A stretch of DNA of 64,000 nt from Oceanicoccus sp. KOV_DT_Chl (GTDB taxonomy: Bacteria > Pseudomonadota > Gammaproteobacteria > Pseudomonadales > Dasaniaceae): positions 1,302,001-1,366,000 of the forward strand of contig NZ_FQLF01000002.1 of the NCBI RefSeq assembly GCF_900120175.1, read 5' to 3'. Made by a program: the position numbers and the translations under genes. This document shows, one piece after another, positions 8,978-19,676 of this stretch. Numbering within the stretch: position 1 is the first letter of the stretch; the number at the start of each line of letters is the position of its first letter. The notes beneath the pieces are model-generated. The model saw only the letters and a list, made by a program, of their open reading frames with translations. It was not told where the DNA came from and searched no databases.

Positions 8978-10624
8978 CTAGGTTATTGGTGGTGGATTGA
9001 TAATACCACCACTCACACTCGCCAGTTGTGTAAAGGCACGATAGCGACGATTATTGGTTTCCGACCCCAGTCCCCGGTCGGCGGCAAAACTGCCTTCTTC
9101 ACCATGTAAGGCCATATAATTAAGAATAACTGTTTCGACTAACATGTTAACGTTATTTGCTGCCGGAGTGGCAGAGGTTTCTACCGAGGCATCATCACGC
9201 ATCCAACCAATTTGTTGATGGGTTAATGGATCATCAGCACCATTTGGTCCCATATCCAACAAACTGGGACGCCCACCATCAGGGTCAATCACTAAAAAGA
9301 ATGCAGAACCGGTAGATGAATTATCACCCGACCATACACACTTACCCTGCCCCAAACCGGCCATCCGCTCGATAGAGCCATCACTGGCCACCGAGCCATC
9401 ACTGAACACATACAGCATCAGCGGAGTGCGACGACGCATCGCGTATTCAATACAGGCACCAATGCAACGGCCAGCGCGTAAATCTCTACCCTCACCGGTA
9501 TTACGGTCGCCGGTATGATAATCATAGCCGCCCATTTCAATGGTGCCAGCCGCTGCATGACCATCAATCACTAATTTCATTACTGACGCTGCTTTTCGGA
9601 ATTCCCGGTCGCCATTAAACTCATCGACACCGAAAATACCGCTAGCGCCAACAATTAACGGGTCTTTTGATGGATCAATTTTGTCAGGACTATCGAATTT
9701 TTCATAGGTATCGGCGCTACGTAGATATTCACAGCTTAAGCGCTGCTTTAATGCTTCATCATTAGTCATCAGCGTATCGCTAATACCAAGCTTATAATCA
9801 GTAATCCGCTTCATCGATTCCATAACTGCCAAAGTATCTGCTGAGTCAGCAAACAGGCTATTCAGTGATCCCACATCCACCAAGCCAGCGGCATCACTAG
9901 GGCTGGAAATTTTGGTAGGGCGAATATCAGGATATAGCGCCATATAAGAATTGGGAGCCATTGAATTGCCACCACTAGCGCTCACTTCTGAACCGATTAA
10001 CTGCACGAGACCACCTCGTGCTTGCGCGTCATAAATGCCATACATTGGATTATGCGGATTGTTACCTGTGTCATTATCAGAACGACTGGGAATAACGGCA
10101 CCATTAGTCGCCGCCATTGTCGCCGCCGAACATTTTTCTTTAATACCGGACAACATGGCACTTTCGCTATGAAACAATAAGCCCAAAGAATCATCAATAA
10201 AAGTATCCGCCGCCGAAGAAGGATTAGGATTTAAATCCGCCGGCAAACCCAGTTTCTGATAGCCGCCGGCACTTAATAGATCCAGCTGTCCACCAGGACC
10301 ACCCACCAGCACATTAGAGCCAGAGATATTGGCGCCACCAGCAAGGTCAAAACAAATAAACGGGATTTTTCTCCCACCTGCAGCGGGATTTAAATCACAC
10401 GTTCCCGTTGGCGTGTAACTATCAGGGTCCGTCAATAAATTTGACGATAAGGCATGCGCCCTTGAACTCAACAGGCTATTTATAGAAACGCCCAGCATCG
10501 TCGCCCCACCCAACTTAAAACCCTGTGCTAAAAAATCACGGCGTGACTTTGGCTTACTGTGGTCAGGGTGAAGCAGTGCTTCATTAAGCCCGTAATGGGT
10601 TTTTGGTTTCATTGATCTAGTCAT
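8978..10624 (-). CDS. DUF1501-family protein with Tat signal
   Basis: This 548-residue protein has a twin-arginine signal KSRRDFLAQGF (Arg28-Arg29) and a hydrophobic stretch to about residue 60. The body carries family features: DLAGGANISGSNVLVGGPGGQLD early, MGGYDYHTGDRNTGEGRDL centrally, and APNSYMALYPDIRPTK. DUF1501 proteins are exported, belong to the alkaline-phosphatase/sulfatase-like fold, and often sit beside DUF1592/1588-type cytochrome genes. Here the upstream neighbours are a DUF1588-like CxxCH protein and a LamG/CxxCH lipoprotein. The substrate is unknown; transport in folded form suggests a metal or cofactor. Confidence 0.85.
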   Translation of the reverse strand: MTRSMKPKTHYGLNEALLHPDHSKPKSRRDFLAQGFKLGGATMLGVSINSLLSSRAHALSSNLLTDPDSYTPTGTCDLNPAAGGRKIPFICFDLAGGANISGSNVLVGGPGGQLDLLSAGGYQKLGLPADLNPNPSSAADTFIDDSLGLLFHSESAMLSGIKEKCSAATMAATNGAVIPSRSDNDTGNNPHNPMYGIYDAQARGGLVQLIGSEVSASGGNSMAPNSYMALYPDIRPTKISSPSDAAGLVDVGSLNSLFADSADTLAVMESMKRITDYKLGISDTLMTNDEALKQRLSCEYLRSADTYEKFDSPDKIDPSKDPLIVGASGIFGVDEFNGDREFRKAASVMKLVIDGHAAAGTIEMGGYDYHTGDRNTGEGRDLRAGRCIGACIEYAMRRRTPLMLYVFSDGSVASDGSIERMAGLGQGKCVWSGDNSSTGSAFFLVIDPDGGRPSLLDMGPNGADDPLTHQQIGWMRDDASVETSATPAANNVNMLVETVILNYMALHGEEGSFAADRGLGSETNNRRYRAFTQLASVSGGIINPPPIT

Positions 10625-10659
10625 AAGTCTTTACTCTTTATCCACCACTAGCAAACCTG

Positions 10660-13260
10660 TTAGTCCACCATCACTGCGCCACTGGTAAGGGTTGCTATAC
10701 AAGCACCCTTTACCACTTCATAGGTTTTATCGGACGCGCACGTACCACCACAATCCCTTAGCAGGTCAATCAAGTTTTTTACCTCTCCCTCGATTTTTGT
10801 CCGTCCAGCAGCGTCAAACACACCGGTATTCATCCCTTTGTTTACCAGCGGCGCTACCACATCATCATTCCAGCTACTATCGGCAACAGCCTCTGCATCA
10901 AGCGGTGCCGAGCCGGCCGCAAAAAAGCCAGGGAAAAACGACTCACGCAATGCCACATCTGCCACCAACTCATCGCAATAAGCCGCCGCTAATTGCGTAG
11001 CTGCCATGACATGTGACGATGAAAAAGTCTTGAAATCAGCCACGCTAGGCAGTTGCAATTTCAGGTTATAAAAAGCCGCACCCGCAGGTTCGGAGCGCGA
11101 GCTAGAGACACCGGTAATTTCAGCATAGGTTTTATTAATTTCATCAAAAGTTTTCATCGCCAGATCAGGGGATTCAACACCGACCAAGGAATAACTGAAA
11201 CTACCGCTATTATCAGCGCCATCAGACACCACGCTGGTATTACTGCCAATTTCATCAAACGCCAGAAAAAACACATCCTGATCCGGGCCGGACTCCAGCG
11301 CAATAATAGTGCCGATAGGTGATAACAGCTGACCGTTATTCACCAACTGCGGGTCAATCTCAGTAAAGTTGTTATCACTAATGCTGTCTGAAATATTGAG
11401 AAAAGCCTGGCCAACATTTGCCAGTTTACTGTTGATACCCAGGCGAATGCCTTCGAGATTAAAATTGATACTATTATCACTGGGGTTCAAGTTAACAAAA
11501 AATGGCGTTTTAAATAAATAACTGAACTCATCGTACTCGCTTACATTAAAGCCCACGTAACAGTAATCACTACTCGCTGCGTCCACCGTAGTTACGCGAC
11601 AATTCGGCTCATCGACTAAATCAGCGACACTGAATAACAAATAATAACTAGTGCCCACACCGGCCTCAAAATTAAGATTAATTTGCTCCACAGTTAATTT
11701 GCGATTATGTACCGCCACCATCCGCATAGCACCCAACCACGGCCGGTCAAAACCGACGCTATTACCCAACGTCAGCGCAAAGGAGGTATTCCAACTATTA
11801 ATTAAACCCCCACCCACATCATCAACAGCGCCTGTATCAACACCGTTAACATAAATTTTTCTACCGGCAATGGGGTCGTAAGTCATCACCACATGTTGCA
11901 GTGCGGCCTGGGCAAAATCCACCGCATCATTTTCTGTAGTGACCAAGGGTTCGCCTGCACCATTATCATCATTGACACTGCCGCGATTGTAAAAATCATA
12001 GGCATAGAGATTTTGTGCGGCTAAAAAATTGCGGTTATTTACGCCACCGGAATAGCCAATCATCCAGGCATCTTCCTGTGTAACATTGTAAGGCGCGACC
12101 CAGGCTTCAATACTGTATTCACCCGTGGTACTGATTAAGTTAGCCAGCTTTTCACTGGAACCGACACCACCCTGAGCCTTGCCACCATCAAAGCGAACAC
12201 CACCGCCACCCAGCCAGGTCACCTCACCGGAAAGCGTTAATTCAATTTCTGGGCGAGTACCACTGGTGTCTGCCACAGTTACTCCACTGCCTTCACGAAA
12301 CTCCCACTTGGCAATAATGTCAGTTTCATAGCGACCACCTGAAGCTGCGGCGATGCCATCACCACTTAATGTCTGGGCCATACTGAAAGCTAAATTGTCA
12401 TCCACACCTGACACAGCAACGAGCGCTGCAAAGTTTTGAATAGCCGTATTCATTGTCGCTGCGTCACTCTCGCAATCAGACCAGCACTGATGCTGATCGT
12501 CCGCAAGACGTAATACTAATCGCGACTGCGCGGGGTTATTTAAATCCACTTTGGTTTTTAACGCCGCATAAGCAATGTCGTCATCACTACTGGCGAAGTA
12601 GGGCGCTTGCGGCACCGCCACCGCTTCGTTGTGGCAATTGCTACAATAAGTTCGGGTCAAGGTCATTAAGTCATCAATGGGCGCGCCCAGATCCTGCGCA
12701 TCCACTAAATCCGGCGGGAAAAATTTTATTTCGGCATCCGGGCTGTAAATAGTGCGCGGCGATAAGGACACCAGGCTCACACCCTGAGAAGCGCCACTTG
12801 CCCACGCTTCGATATAGCCCGTCAGAGTAACAGCACAGGTTGCTGCTTTGTCGGAACCCAACCAGCACTGGTGACCACCGGCCACTTTAGTGACTATTGC
12901 CGAGGACGACGGCTCCACTAAATTGACCCGTAATTTTGCTGCTTGCCACGCCAGATTGACATCATCGCGATTTACAAAATCGATAGACCCGGCTTCACCA
13001 CCGGGCGTATGGCAGCGACCACAACGCTCTTCAATCACTAAGTTATCGTAAAACGCTATTTTAAAACTCTGTACTTCATCGCTTTGTGGTGACGCACCGT
13101 TATACACAAACGTACCATCACCGCTACCGCCACTAATATCTGCTACCCGGTCACTACCGCCACCACCACTGCCGCCACTACAGGCGATTAAAAACATTGC
13201 CGATGTTAAAAACGCTATCTTCCAGTACGGGCTGAGCATGCTGATTATTTTTTTCATCAT
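10660..13260 (-). CDS. Lipoprotein with two haem-binding CxxCH motifs and a LamG domain
   Basis: ATG 13260 is preferred (MMKKIISMLS); a GTG 9 bases upstream is also in frame. Lipobox FLIAC puts Cys at residue 27, followed by Gly/Ser-rich sequence. CGRCH (80-84) and CSNCH (206-210) are typical c-type haem sites, and each is followed about 45 residues later by a QCW motif (HQCWLGSD, HQCWSDCE). A LamG/concanavalin-like domain spans roughly 320-530 (VRFDGGKAQGG; YSIEAWVAPYNV; HVVMTYDPIAGRKIYVNG). The remaining 330 residues are unassigned. It is probably an outer-membrane-anchored cytochrome that also binds a ligand. Confidence 0.75.
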   Translation of the reverse strand: MMKKIISMLSPYWKIAFLTSAMFLIACSGGSGGGGSDRVADISGGSGDGTFVYNGASPQSDEVQSFKIAFYDNLVIEERCGRCHTPGGEAGSIDFVNRDDVNLAWQAAKLRVNLVEPSSSAIVTKVAGGHQCWLGSDKAATCAVTLTGYIEAWASGASQGVSLVSLSPRTIYSPDAEIKFFPPDLVDAQDLGAPIDDLMTLTRTYCSNCHNEAVAVPQAPYFASSDDDIAYAALKTKVDLNNPAQSRLVLRLADDQHQCWSDCESDAATMNTAIQNFAALVAVSGVDDNLAFSMAQTLSGDGIAAASGGRYETDIIAKWEFREGSGVTVADTSGTRPEIELTLSGEVTWLGGGGVRFDGGKAQGGVGSSEKLANLISTTGEYSIEAWVAPYNVTQEDAWMIGYSGGVNNRNFLAAQNLYAYDFYNRGSVNDDNGAGEPLVTTENDAVDFAQAALQHVVMTYDPIAGRKIYVNGVDTGAVDDVGGGLINSWNTSFALTLGNSVGFDRPWLGAMRMVAVHNRKLTVEQINLNFEAGVGTSYYLLFSVADLVDEPNCRVTTVDAASSDYCYVGFNVSEYDEFSYLFKTPFFVNLNPSDNSINFNLEGIRLGINSKLANVGQAFLNISDSISDNNFTEIDPQLVNNGQLLSPIGTIIALESGPDQDVFFLAFDEIGSNTSVVSDGADNSGSFSYSLVGVESPDLAMKTFDEINKTYAEITGVSSSRSEPAGAAFYNLKLQLPSVADFKTFSSSHVMAATQLAAAYCDELVADVALRESFFPGFFAAGSAPLDAEAVADSSWNDDVVAPLVNKGMNTGVFDAAGRTKIEGEVKNLIDLLRDCGGTCASDKTYEVVKGACIATLTSGAVMVD

Positions 13261-13269
13261 GTCCACCAC

Positions 13270-14553
13270 TTATAAATGCTGCGTGCAGCTAGCTGCAACG
13301 CGGGCAAAATTCATTTTCATGTTGTAGTCCGCCAGAAAATCACTAACCAAATCATCGAAGTCAGTGCGATCATCTTCCGCCGGTTCCCGGTGACACACTG
13401 CGCGAAATACTTTTTTTACCTGACATACTGCAAACGCCTGCGAGTTAGCCAGCTCTTGTCCCATCGATGCAGCGCCATCGCCTTCTGAATACGCGGGATT
13501 AATCGCCATATCGATGGAACTGCTATTGGTAGCCGGGTTCATCCAACCGATGCGGCTGCTGTTATCACCCAAGCGCCAATAATTAGTCCAGTGATCGTTG
13601 GGAGTGATGTAGCCGGGTTTAAAATTATTTTCATTGATATGGTATTTGTTTTGTACCTGGCCATTGTTGTTATACACCAGGTGGCCATTCTCTCTGCGTT
13701 CGTCCTCGGTCAGATCAGGGCGATCTGCCATTGAGGGGTAATATTCGTAGTACGCAAATGCCTGCGCCATCGGATCCATGCCACTATGGCAGCCCACACA
13801 CTGATTGAGAAATAAAGTACTGTCCAAACCGGGGCTGCGGGAAACGTCCTGACGAATTCTATCGGTGGGACGACTGGTATCTTTTAGCTGCTCCAAATCC
13901 ATACACAAATGATTTAACAAGGTAAAACGAAACATTGCGCGATTGGTGCCATCAATAAAAAAAGCACTGGCCGCTGCCCGCGTTGTCATCACTCCTGCTA
14001 CGGCGCTGGCCGGCAAGCTACCGGAGGATTGAGTGCTGCGAACCAATACATTGTCGTCACCCAAATTTACCGCCAGCTCTTCTAACTGTTCGTAATGGGC
14101 ATTGTTATCTTCAGAAAAGGCTTGATTAAGTCCGGCTACTGAACCGGTATTACCTTTGTAAATAATGTCGCCGTAAAGAATTTCACGAAAATCAATACTG
14201 TCGCTATCACGCACAATACCGATCACAGTTGCAGAATAATCATTGAGGGGAACGGTGATGTCACGCGCTTCATTGGTCCAGGGTGAGGCCCAATTTTTTA
14301 CTACCACATTATAAAAATGACCATTAGCCGCAACCGGCGAGGGCGCTGGCGCACCATCCATAGCATATAATGCTGCGGTAACGGCATCGCCGCCCACCAC
14401 TTCTGTCTCCATACGGTCGAGCATTGCGTCAGTAGGCACGGTGCCCGTCAAACGTTCATGAATACGCTTGGCCCGCTCTCTCGCATCAGCGCTGGCCACC
14501 GCACTTGCTAATAGGCTGAACACAATCAGCATCGATACTATATAATCCTTCAT
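13270..14553 (-). CDS. Periplasmic CxxCH protein resembling DUF1592/DUF1588 cytochromes
   Basis: This 427-residue protein has a signal peptide (MKDYIVSMLIVFSLLASAVASA). The part around 185-260 matches the style of DUF1588: GVMTTRAAASAFF, RAMFRFTLLNHLCMDLEQ, then LFLNQCVGCHSGMDPMAQAF with a haem site at 252-256 and the HSGMDP tail typical of that family. Further Cys pairs near the end (VCQVKKVFRAVCHREP) also hold a C-H pair. It is the first gene of the minus-strand operon, divergent from the HZS-alpha-like gene across 110 bases. It probably transfers electrons with the LamG cytochrome and DUF1501 protein. Confidence 0.75.
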   Translation of the reverse strand: MKDYIVSMLIVFSLLASAVASADARERAKRIHERLTGTVPTDAMLDRMETEVVGGDAVTAALYAMDGAPAPSPVAANGHFYNVVVKNWASPWTNEARDITVPLNDYSATVIGIVRDSDSIDFREILYGDIIYKGNTGSVAGLNQAFSEDNNAHYEQLEELAVNLGDDNVLVRSTQSSGSLPASAVAGVMTTRAAASAFFIDGTNRAMFRFTLLNHLCMDLEQLKDTSRPTDRIRQDVSRSPGLDSTLFLNQCVGCHSGMDPMAQAFAYYEYYPSMADRPDLTEDERRENGHLVYNNNGQVQNKYHINENNFKPGYITPNDHWTNYWRLGDNSSRIGWMNPATNSSSIDMAINPAYSEGDGAASMGQELANSQAFAVCQVKKVFRAVCHREPAEDDRTDFDDLVSDFLADYNMKMNFARVAASCTQHL

Positions 14554-14663
14554 GCTCGCCTCTGGATTTCCATGAATTTAAAATATAAGTTACAGCGAAA
14601 AGTATAATTCGCAATCCGCAGACTAAGTGTGAAGCCACCCACAGAACCGAGAGTTTACTGCTA
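14554..14663. promoter_or_regulatory. Divergent intergenic region between the two halves of the envelope cluster
   Basis: These 110 AT-rich bases separate the minus operon (start 14553) from the plus operon (start 14664 or the ATG-ATG at 14709). Both promoters must lie here or just inside the plus gene. I see no clear operator or riboswitch. Confidence 0.45.
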
Positions 14664-17544
14664 ATGCTAGGGATATTGTCAGTACAAGGATATAAACTTA
14701 ATCCTGCAATGATGCAAATTCAGCAGCTAACTTTGGCCATATTTTTTGTGAAAAACTTTCAGTTACCTTCTTTCGTCGGTAGTCGCCTGTTGACACTGGC
14801 AATGCTAACCTTGGCTATCAGCGCCTGTACCGGCGGTGGTAGCAGTGGCGGCAATGTCAGCATCAGCACCGATGATCAAGCCTCAGACCCAGTGGTGGTT
14901 GAAGTCCCCATAGCTTACATCAAACGCCCTATTCCTGAGGAGGGAGACGATGCTCCCGATTTACTCAACCCGCTGGAATTCTTCCCCGGCGCGCAATTAT
15001 TCGTCCGCAACCGCTCTTCCGCCGCCAGTGAAGAAATTGCCGTACACGACAAAATGCTGGCAATTGTCGCGGAAGAAGAAGGTGTAGAAGTCGAAGAGCT
15101 GGCCATTGATATCAAAGATCTCAACACCTCCTTTGACGGTCAGCAGTTAATATTCTCGGCGCGTGTAGTGCAGGAGCCGGTCAATAATAATAGTTTAGAA
15201 GAAACCACCTGGAATATCTGGGTTTATAATTTTGCTACCGAAGAAGTTAGCTACCTGATCAGCTCGCGCCTGCAACGCAATGAAGGCCTGGAAAATGGCA
15301 GCAGCCAGGATATCAGCCCGCACTTTTTAACTGATGACCGCATAGTGTTCAGCTCCACTCGACAAATTATTTCACAGGGTCGCCAACTCAACGAAGGCCG
15401 CGGGCAAATTTATGCGGCATTGGCAGAGAGTGGCAATCAACCGGCCGCGGTATTACATGCCTACGACCCTTCCGGCACTGATACTGCCTTTACCCAGTTA
15501 TCCTTTAATCAAAGCCATGATTTCAACCCCATCGTGTTGCAAAGCGGTGAAATTATCTTCAGCCGCTGGGACCGTGCACCGGGTAATAATCAAGTCAGCC
15601 TGTATCGGATTAACCCCAATGGCCGCGACCTCTCACTGCTCTACGGCTACCACAGCCAGGACAGCGGCAGCGAAGACACCACCGTGCGTTTCTTTCAACC
15701 ACGGGAAATGGAAGACGGCCGGCTATTAACCATTTTACGCAGGGCAGATAGCGATACCTTCGGTGGTGATATCGTTATCATCGACCCCGCCAATTTTGTT
15801 GAGCACGACCAACCCATTTGGGCCAATCAACCCGCCGACCCTAACGCCAGCGGCCAGCAGTCACTCTCCTCCCTGGAAGTCCGTACCGACAGCCTGCGCT
15901 CCGTAGGCGGGCAATACGCAGCGGCCTACCCTTGCACGATAGTACGGGCCGCATACTCGTCAGCTGGAGCCCTTGCCGGGTGATTGACGATGCTGATGCA
16001 CAGGTCTATATCCCCTGCAACATCGGCGCTGTAGATGCCGAACCAGCGCCGCCGCTGTACGGTATCTGGATGAACAACCCCAACGACGGTACCCAGTTAC
16101 CGGTAGTGCTCGCCGAAGAAGGTTTTATGTTCACGGACATCGTGGCGGGTGAACCCGCGACTTCCCTGATTTGGCTGCCGACATCAATGCGGTCAATAGC
16201 GAACTCGCCACTGACAGCCGCGGCCAGCTGCTAATTGACAGTATTTATGACCTTGACGGTCAGCAAGTACCCACTAACATCATTACTGCCAGCCGCGAAC
16301 CCGGTACCACTGGCTTTACTAATCGACCCGCGCGCTTTGTACGGCTGGTGCAGCCGGTGCCCATTCCGGACCGGGATTTACTGGATATTCCTAACTACGC
16401 CTTTGGTTTTGGCGGCCAGAGCATGCGTGAAATTTTGGGCTACGCTCCGGTCGAACCCGACGGCTCCGTCGCGATAACTGTCCCCGCCAACACTCCTTTT
16501 ATGATCAGCGTACTGGATGCCAACGGCCGCCGTATTGGCGCCAGACATAACCACTGGCTGCAAGTTGCCCCCGGCGAAGTTTTGCACTGCACGGGCTGCC
16601 ACACTGGCAATAGCGAGCTGCCCCACGGACGACTGGATTCACAACCACCCTCAAGCAACCCCGGCGCACAAAGCCTGGCAGGTGGCTTAATCGGTTTTGT
16701 GGGTACGATGGCAGATCTGTTCGGCACCGAAACTGGCCAAACCATGGCCGAAGTTTTTGATTTGCGTCGCCCCATTGCCAATAGCAGCGAAGCGGTACGA
16801 GCCATTGGCTTACACCCCATCTATACCGATGAGTGGACTGACACGACCGCCCTCACCGCCGATGCCGATATTGATTACAGCTATGACCCCGCTTGGGAAA
16901 GCCCCACCGACATCCCTGCCGAGCGCTCAATGATTGTCGACAATCTCGACCCCACCCTCGACAGCCGCATAGTGATTAACTACATTGATCATATCCAAAC
17001 CATCTGGAACCGCACCCGCAGTCCGGTCAACACCGTCGATAGCTGTGTCGGTTGCCATACCACCCAAGGAGACACTGTGGTTGCACCCGGCCAACTGGAC
17101 CTAACGGCCCAAATTGATGGCAACACCAATCAATATCGATCCTTCCGCGAGTTACTGCGCAATGATAGCGAGCAATGGTTGGATGAAAACGGATTATTTA
17201 CCGACCGCACTCGCACCTGTACTGAAACCGACGAAGAAGGTAACACCACTGAAACAACCCAAACCATTAACATCCGCGCCACCATGAGCGCCAGTGGCGC
17301 CAATAGCAGTAACGCTTTCTTCCGCTGCTTTGAAGGCGGTAGTTGTGGCTACAACCCCGCAGCCAATAGAACCCTGCCAGCCAACTGTGTCGAAGCTGCC
17401 GGTGCCACTCCCGACCCCGCCACCGAAAATACAGTCAACCACCAAGGCATGCTCAGTGACAGTGAAAAACGCTTAATCTCCGAATGGCTGGATATTGGTG
17501 CGCAGTACTACAACAACCCTTTTGATCTGCGGTTACAAGAATAG
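14664..17544 (+). pseudogene. HZS-alpha-like c-type cytochrome lipoprotein, broken by two 1-base deletions
   Basis: Three reading frames follow one another without loss of homology-like sequence. Adding one C in the CCC at 15929-15931 gives AAYPLHDSTGRILVSW, and one C in the CCC at 16154-16156 gives GEPRDFPDLAADINA, restoring one protein of about 960 residues. It has a lipoprotein signal (AISAC), a PD40/WD40-like beta region (WNIWVYNF, DRIVFSSTRQ), a hydrazine-synthase-alpha-like middle domain (IPNYAFGFGGQSMREILGYAPVEPDGSV), and haem motifs CTGCH and CVGCH. Such proteins are exported redox enzymes. It starts the plus operon. Whether it is truly inactive or mis-sequenced cannot be decided here. 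ATG 14709 is an equally good start. Confidence 0.75.
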
Positions 17545-17556
17545 GATCACGGAGGG

Positions 17557-18332
17557 ATGAGGCAATTTTTTACAGCTCTATATTATCAACTGTGCCAAGC
17601 CACAGTACTTGCGTTAGCCCTGCTAAACGTCGCCAACGCAGACGACAAAACGACTGAAACAGGGCCGGCGATTGCCACCGTCACCGCACCCTATATTGAA
17701 TTACACACAGGCCCGGCCGCTACTACCCCATATTTTATGTCGCCGAGCGCGGCGAAACCGTTGAAGTGCTATTCCAGCGCACTGACTGGTATAAAGTGCG
17801 CCACCCTCGCGGCAAAGAAGGCTGGGTTTACGTGGACGAGATGGCGCTAACAGTTGATCATCTTGGCGAGCCCCTTAAAGTCAATCAGGCTAACTTCGAC
17901 GGTTTTAAAGAGCGTCAATGGGAAGCCGGATTTATGGCAGGCGATTTTGGCGGCAACGACGCCTTAAGTGTTTACGGTGGCTATCACTTCACCCGCAACT
18001 TATCCGCGGAGCTGGAATACACCGAGTCATTCGGCACTGTTTCTGATGGCCAGGCAGTGACACTCAATCTCGTTCACCAACCGTTTCCCGATTGGCGCTA
18101 TTCGCCATTCCTGACTATCGGTGGCGGAATACGCGATACCAACCCAAAATCTAATTTAGTCTCCACAGAGGACCGCAGTGATAACGCGGCTAATGTAGGA
18201 GCTGGCATGAGAATTTACCTGACGCGCCGTATTTTTGTGCGGCTGCAATACAAAAACTACGCGGTGCTCACCGACCGCGACGACGATGAAGAAGTGGAAG
18301 AATGGAAAATTGGTATCAGCGCTTTTTATTAA
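17557..18332 (+). pseudogene. SH3-domain plus outer-membrane beta-barrel protein, one apparent frameshift
   Basis: ATG 17557 has CGGAGG upstream. A signal peptide (ALALLNVANA) is followed by an SH3-like segment. Adding one G at GG 17715-17716 joins [13 protein letters not shown] to [42 protein letters not shown], a complete bacterial SH3 domain. The rest (from 17920) is a beta-barrel with alternating aromatic strands ending in KIGISAFY, the terminal-Phe/Tyr pattern of outer-membrane proteins of the OMP_myx_plus type. GltA/GltB/GltH of Myxococcus are such barrels. The SH3 part may bind peptidoglycan or a partner. Confidence 0.75.
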
Positions 18333-18940
18333 GCAGCACATTACTAGCCAGTCTTTGCAGCCCGACATGGGCGGATGAAGGCGGCCCAATTCAAGTCATT
18401 GAGCCTGAGATTGATCGCCGCACCATTGAGCGCGCTGCTATCGATACTGAAAATATCGAACTCAGTCTTTTTTACGGCATTATCAGCATCGAAGACTTCG
18501 ACAGCGCGGAAGTCATCGGTTTGCGTGCAGCCTGGCACGTCACCGATGCCATTTTTTTCGAAGCCAGTTACGGTCAGGCGCAAGGAGACCTAACCAGCTA
18601 CGAGCAAATCAGTGGCGGCCTGCCCTTATTCAGTGATGAGGATCGTGACTACCTCTATTACAACCTTGCCGTAGGCTGGAATATTTTTCCCGGTGAAGTA
18701 TTTTTATTTGATCACGCATTCAACTCTGCCTTTTATTTAATTGGCGGCGCTGGCAGCACCGATTTTGTCGGCGACAAATGGTTTACTGTTACCTTCGGCG
18801 CAGGCTACCGTTTATTACTCACCGACAGTATTGCCTGGCATATTGATGTCCGCGACCATTTTTTTGATCGTGAAATTTTTACTATTGAAGAAACCACCAA
18901 CAACATTGAATTCACCACCGGCATCAGTGTCTTTTTCTAA
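18302..18940 (+). CDS. Outer-membrane beta-barrel protein (OMP_myx_plus type)
   Basis: This 212-residue protein overlaps the preceding barrel gene by 31 bases. It has a signal peptide ([16 protein letters not shown]), then alternating beta strands ([58 protein letters not shown]) and the C-terminal FTTGISVFF ending in Phe, as needed for BAM assembly. Size and strand pattern match the outer membrane beta-barrel domain shared by myxobacterial Glt/Nfs barrels. It is likely the partner of the SH3 barrel upstream. The ligand or pore function is unknown. Confidence 0.8.
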   Translation: MENWYQRFLLSSTLLASLCSPTWADEGGPIQVIEPEIDRRTIERAAIDTENIELSLFYGIISIEDFDSAEVIGLRAAWHVTDAIFFEASYGQAQGDLTSYEQISGGLPLFSDEDRDYLYYNLAVGWNIFPGEVFLFDHAFNSAFYLIGGAGSTDFVGDKWFTVTFGAGYRLLLTDSIAWHIDVRDHFFDREIFTIEETTNNIEFTTGISVFF

Positions 18941-18969
18941 ACTGGCCTGGACCGAATACAGGAGTGAAC

Positions 18970-19452
18970 ATGAAAACATTTAAGCAAATTTTTATCGGCT
19001 GCCTACTCAGCGTACTGACTCTACCCACACTGGCAGACCTCGCCCCCAATTTTACGCTGAAAAGTAATCAGGGCAATAATGTTCGACTTAGCGAACTGCG
19101 CGGCCAAGTGGTATTAATTAATTTTTGGGCATCCTGGTGCGGCCCCTGCCGTCAGGAAATGCCAGAACTGGAAGCACTGCATCAAAAATACCAACGCCTC
19201 GGTTTTACCGTGCTGGGAGTTAATGTTGAAGAAAACTCAACCGAGGCAGATAAAATTGTCGCCGATCGCGGTATCACCTTCCCTGTGCTGTATGACACCA
19301 AAAATGAAGTCAGCAAGCTTTATAAAGTCAGCGCCATGCCATCTACGATCATTGTTGACCGCAGCGGTAACCAGCGCACTGTTCACCTCGGCTATAAGCC
19401 GGGCTATGAAGACAAATACGAAGCCGACATTAAAAAATTAATCCGGGAATAG
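18970..19452 (+). CDS. TlpA-family thioredoxin-like protein
   Basis: The start is ATG 18970, with GGAG 5 bases upstream; a GTG at 18964 overlaps that site and is unlikely. The protein is 160 residues with a signal peptide (MKTFKQIFIGCLLSVLTLPTLA) and a thioredoxin fold carrying WASWCGPCRQEMPELE. The active site CGPC is the redox pair, and a cis-Pro lies in VSAMPSTIIVD. TlpA/ResA proteins reduce periplasmic disulfides, often in cytochrome c haem sites. In the recurring TlpA-DUF4266-DUF3570-ApbE neighbourhood it may reduce the Cys residues of the DUF4266 peptide or the cytochromes upstream. Confidence 0.92.
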   Translation: MKTFKQIFIGCLLSVLTLPTLADLAPNFTLKSNQGNNVRLSELRGQVVLINFWASWCGPCRQEMPELEALHQKYQRLGFTVLGVNVEENSTEADKIVADRGITFPVLYDTKNEVSKLYKVSAMPSTIIVDRSGNQRTVHLGYKPGYEDKYEADIKKLIRE

Positions 19453-19454
19453 CC

Positions 19455-19676
19455 ATGCGCCTGCTCAAATTATTTATAGTACCGCTGATTAGCGTACTGA
19501 CCGGTTGCGCCATCGAACCCTGGGTACAACCCTATGAGCGCGACAAAATGGCCGACCCCATCATGAGTTTTGAACGCGACCCGGTAGCAGCTAGCTATAC
19601 CCATCACGTGTATCAGGCCCGGGAAGGTGCCCGCGGTGCAGAAGGCGGCGGCGGAGGTGGTTGTGGTTGTAACTAA
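19455..19676 (+). CDS. DUF4266 small lipoprotein
   Basis: This 73-residue protein starts 2 bases after the TlpA stop. Lipobox LTGC is at residues 15-18 and is followed by the family core EPWVQPYERDKMADPIMSF and the Gly-rich Cys tail GGGGGGCGCN. DUF4266 proteins nearly always accompany DUF3570. The C-x-C tail is a likely substrate for the thioredoxin encoded upstream or a metal site; this is inference. Its last codons overlap the start of DUF3570. Confidence 0.9.
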   Translation: MRLLKLFIVPLISVLTGCAIEPWVQPYERDKMADPIMSFERDPVAASYTHHVYQAREGARGAEGGGGGGCGCN

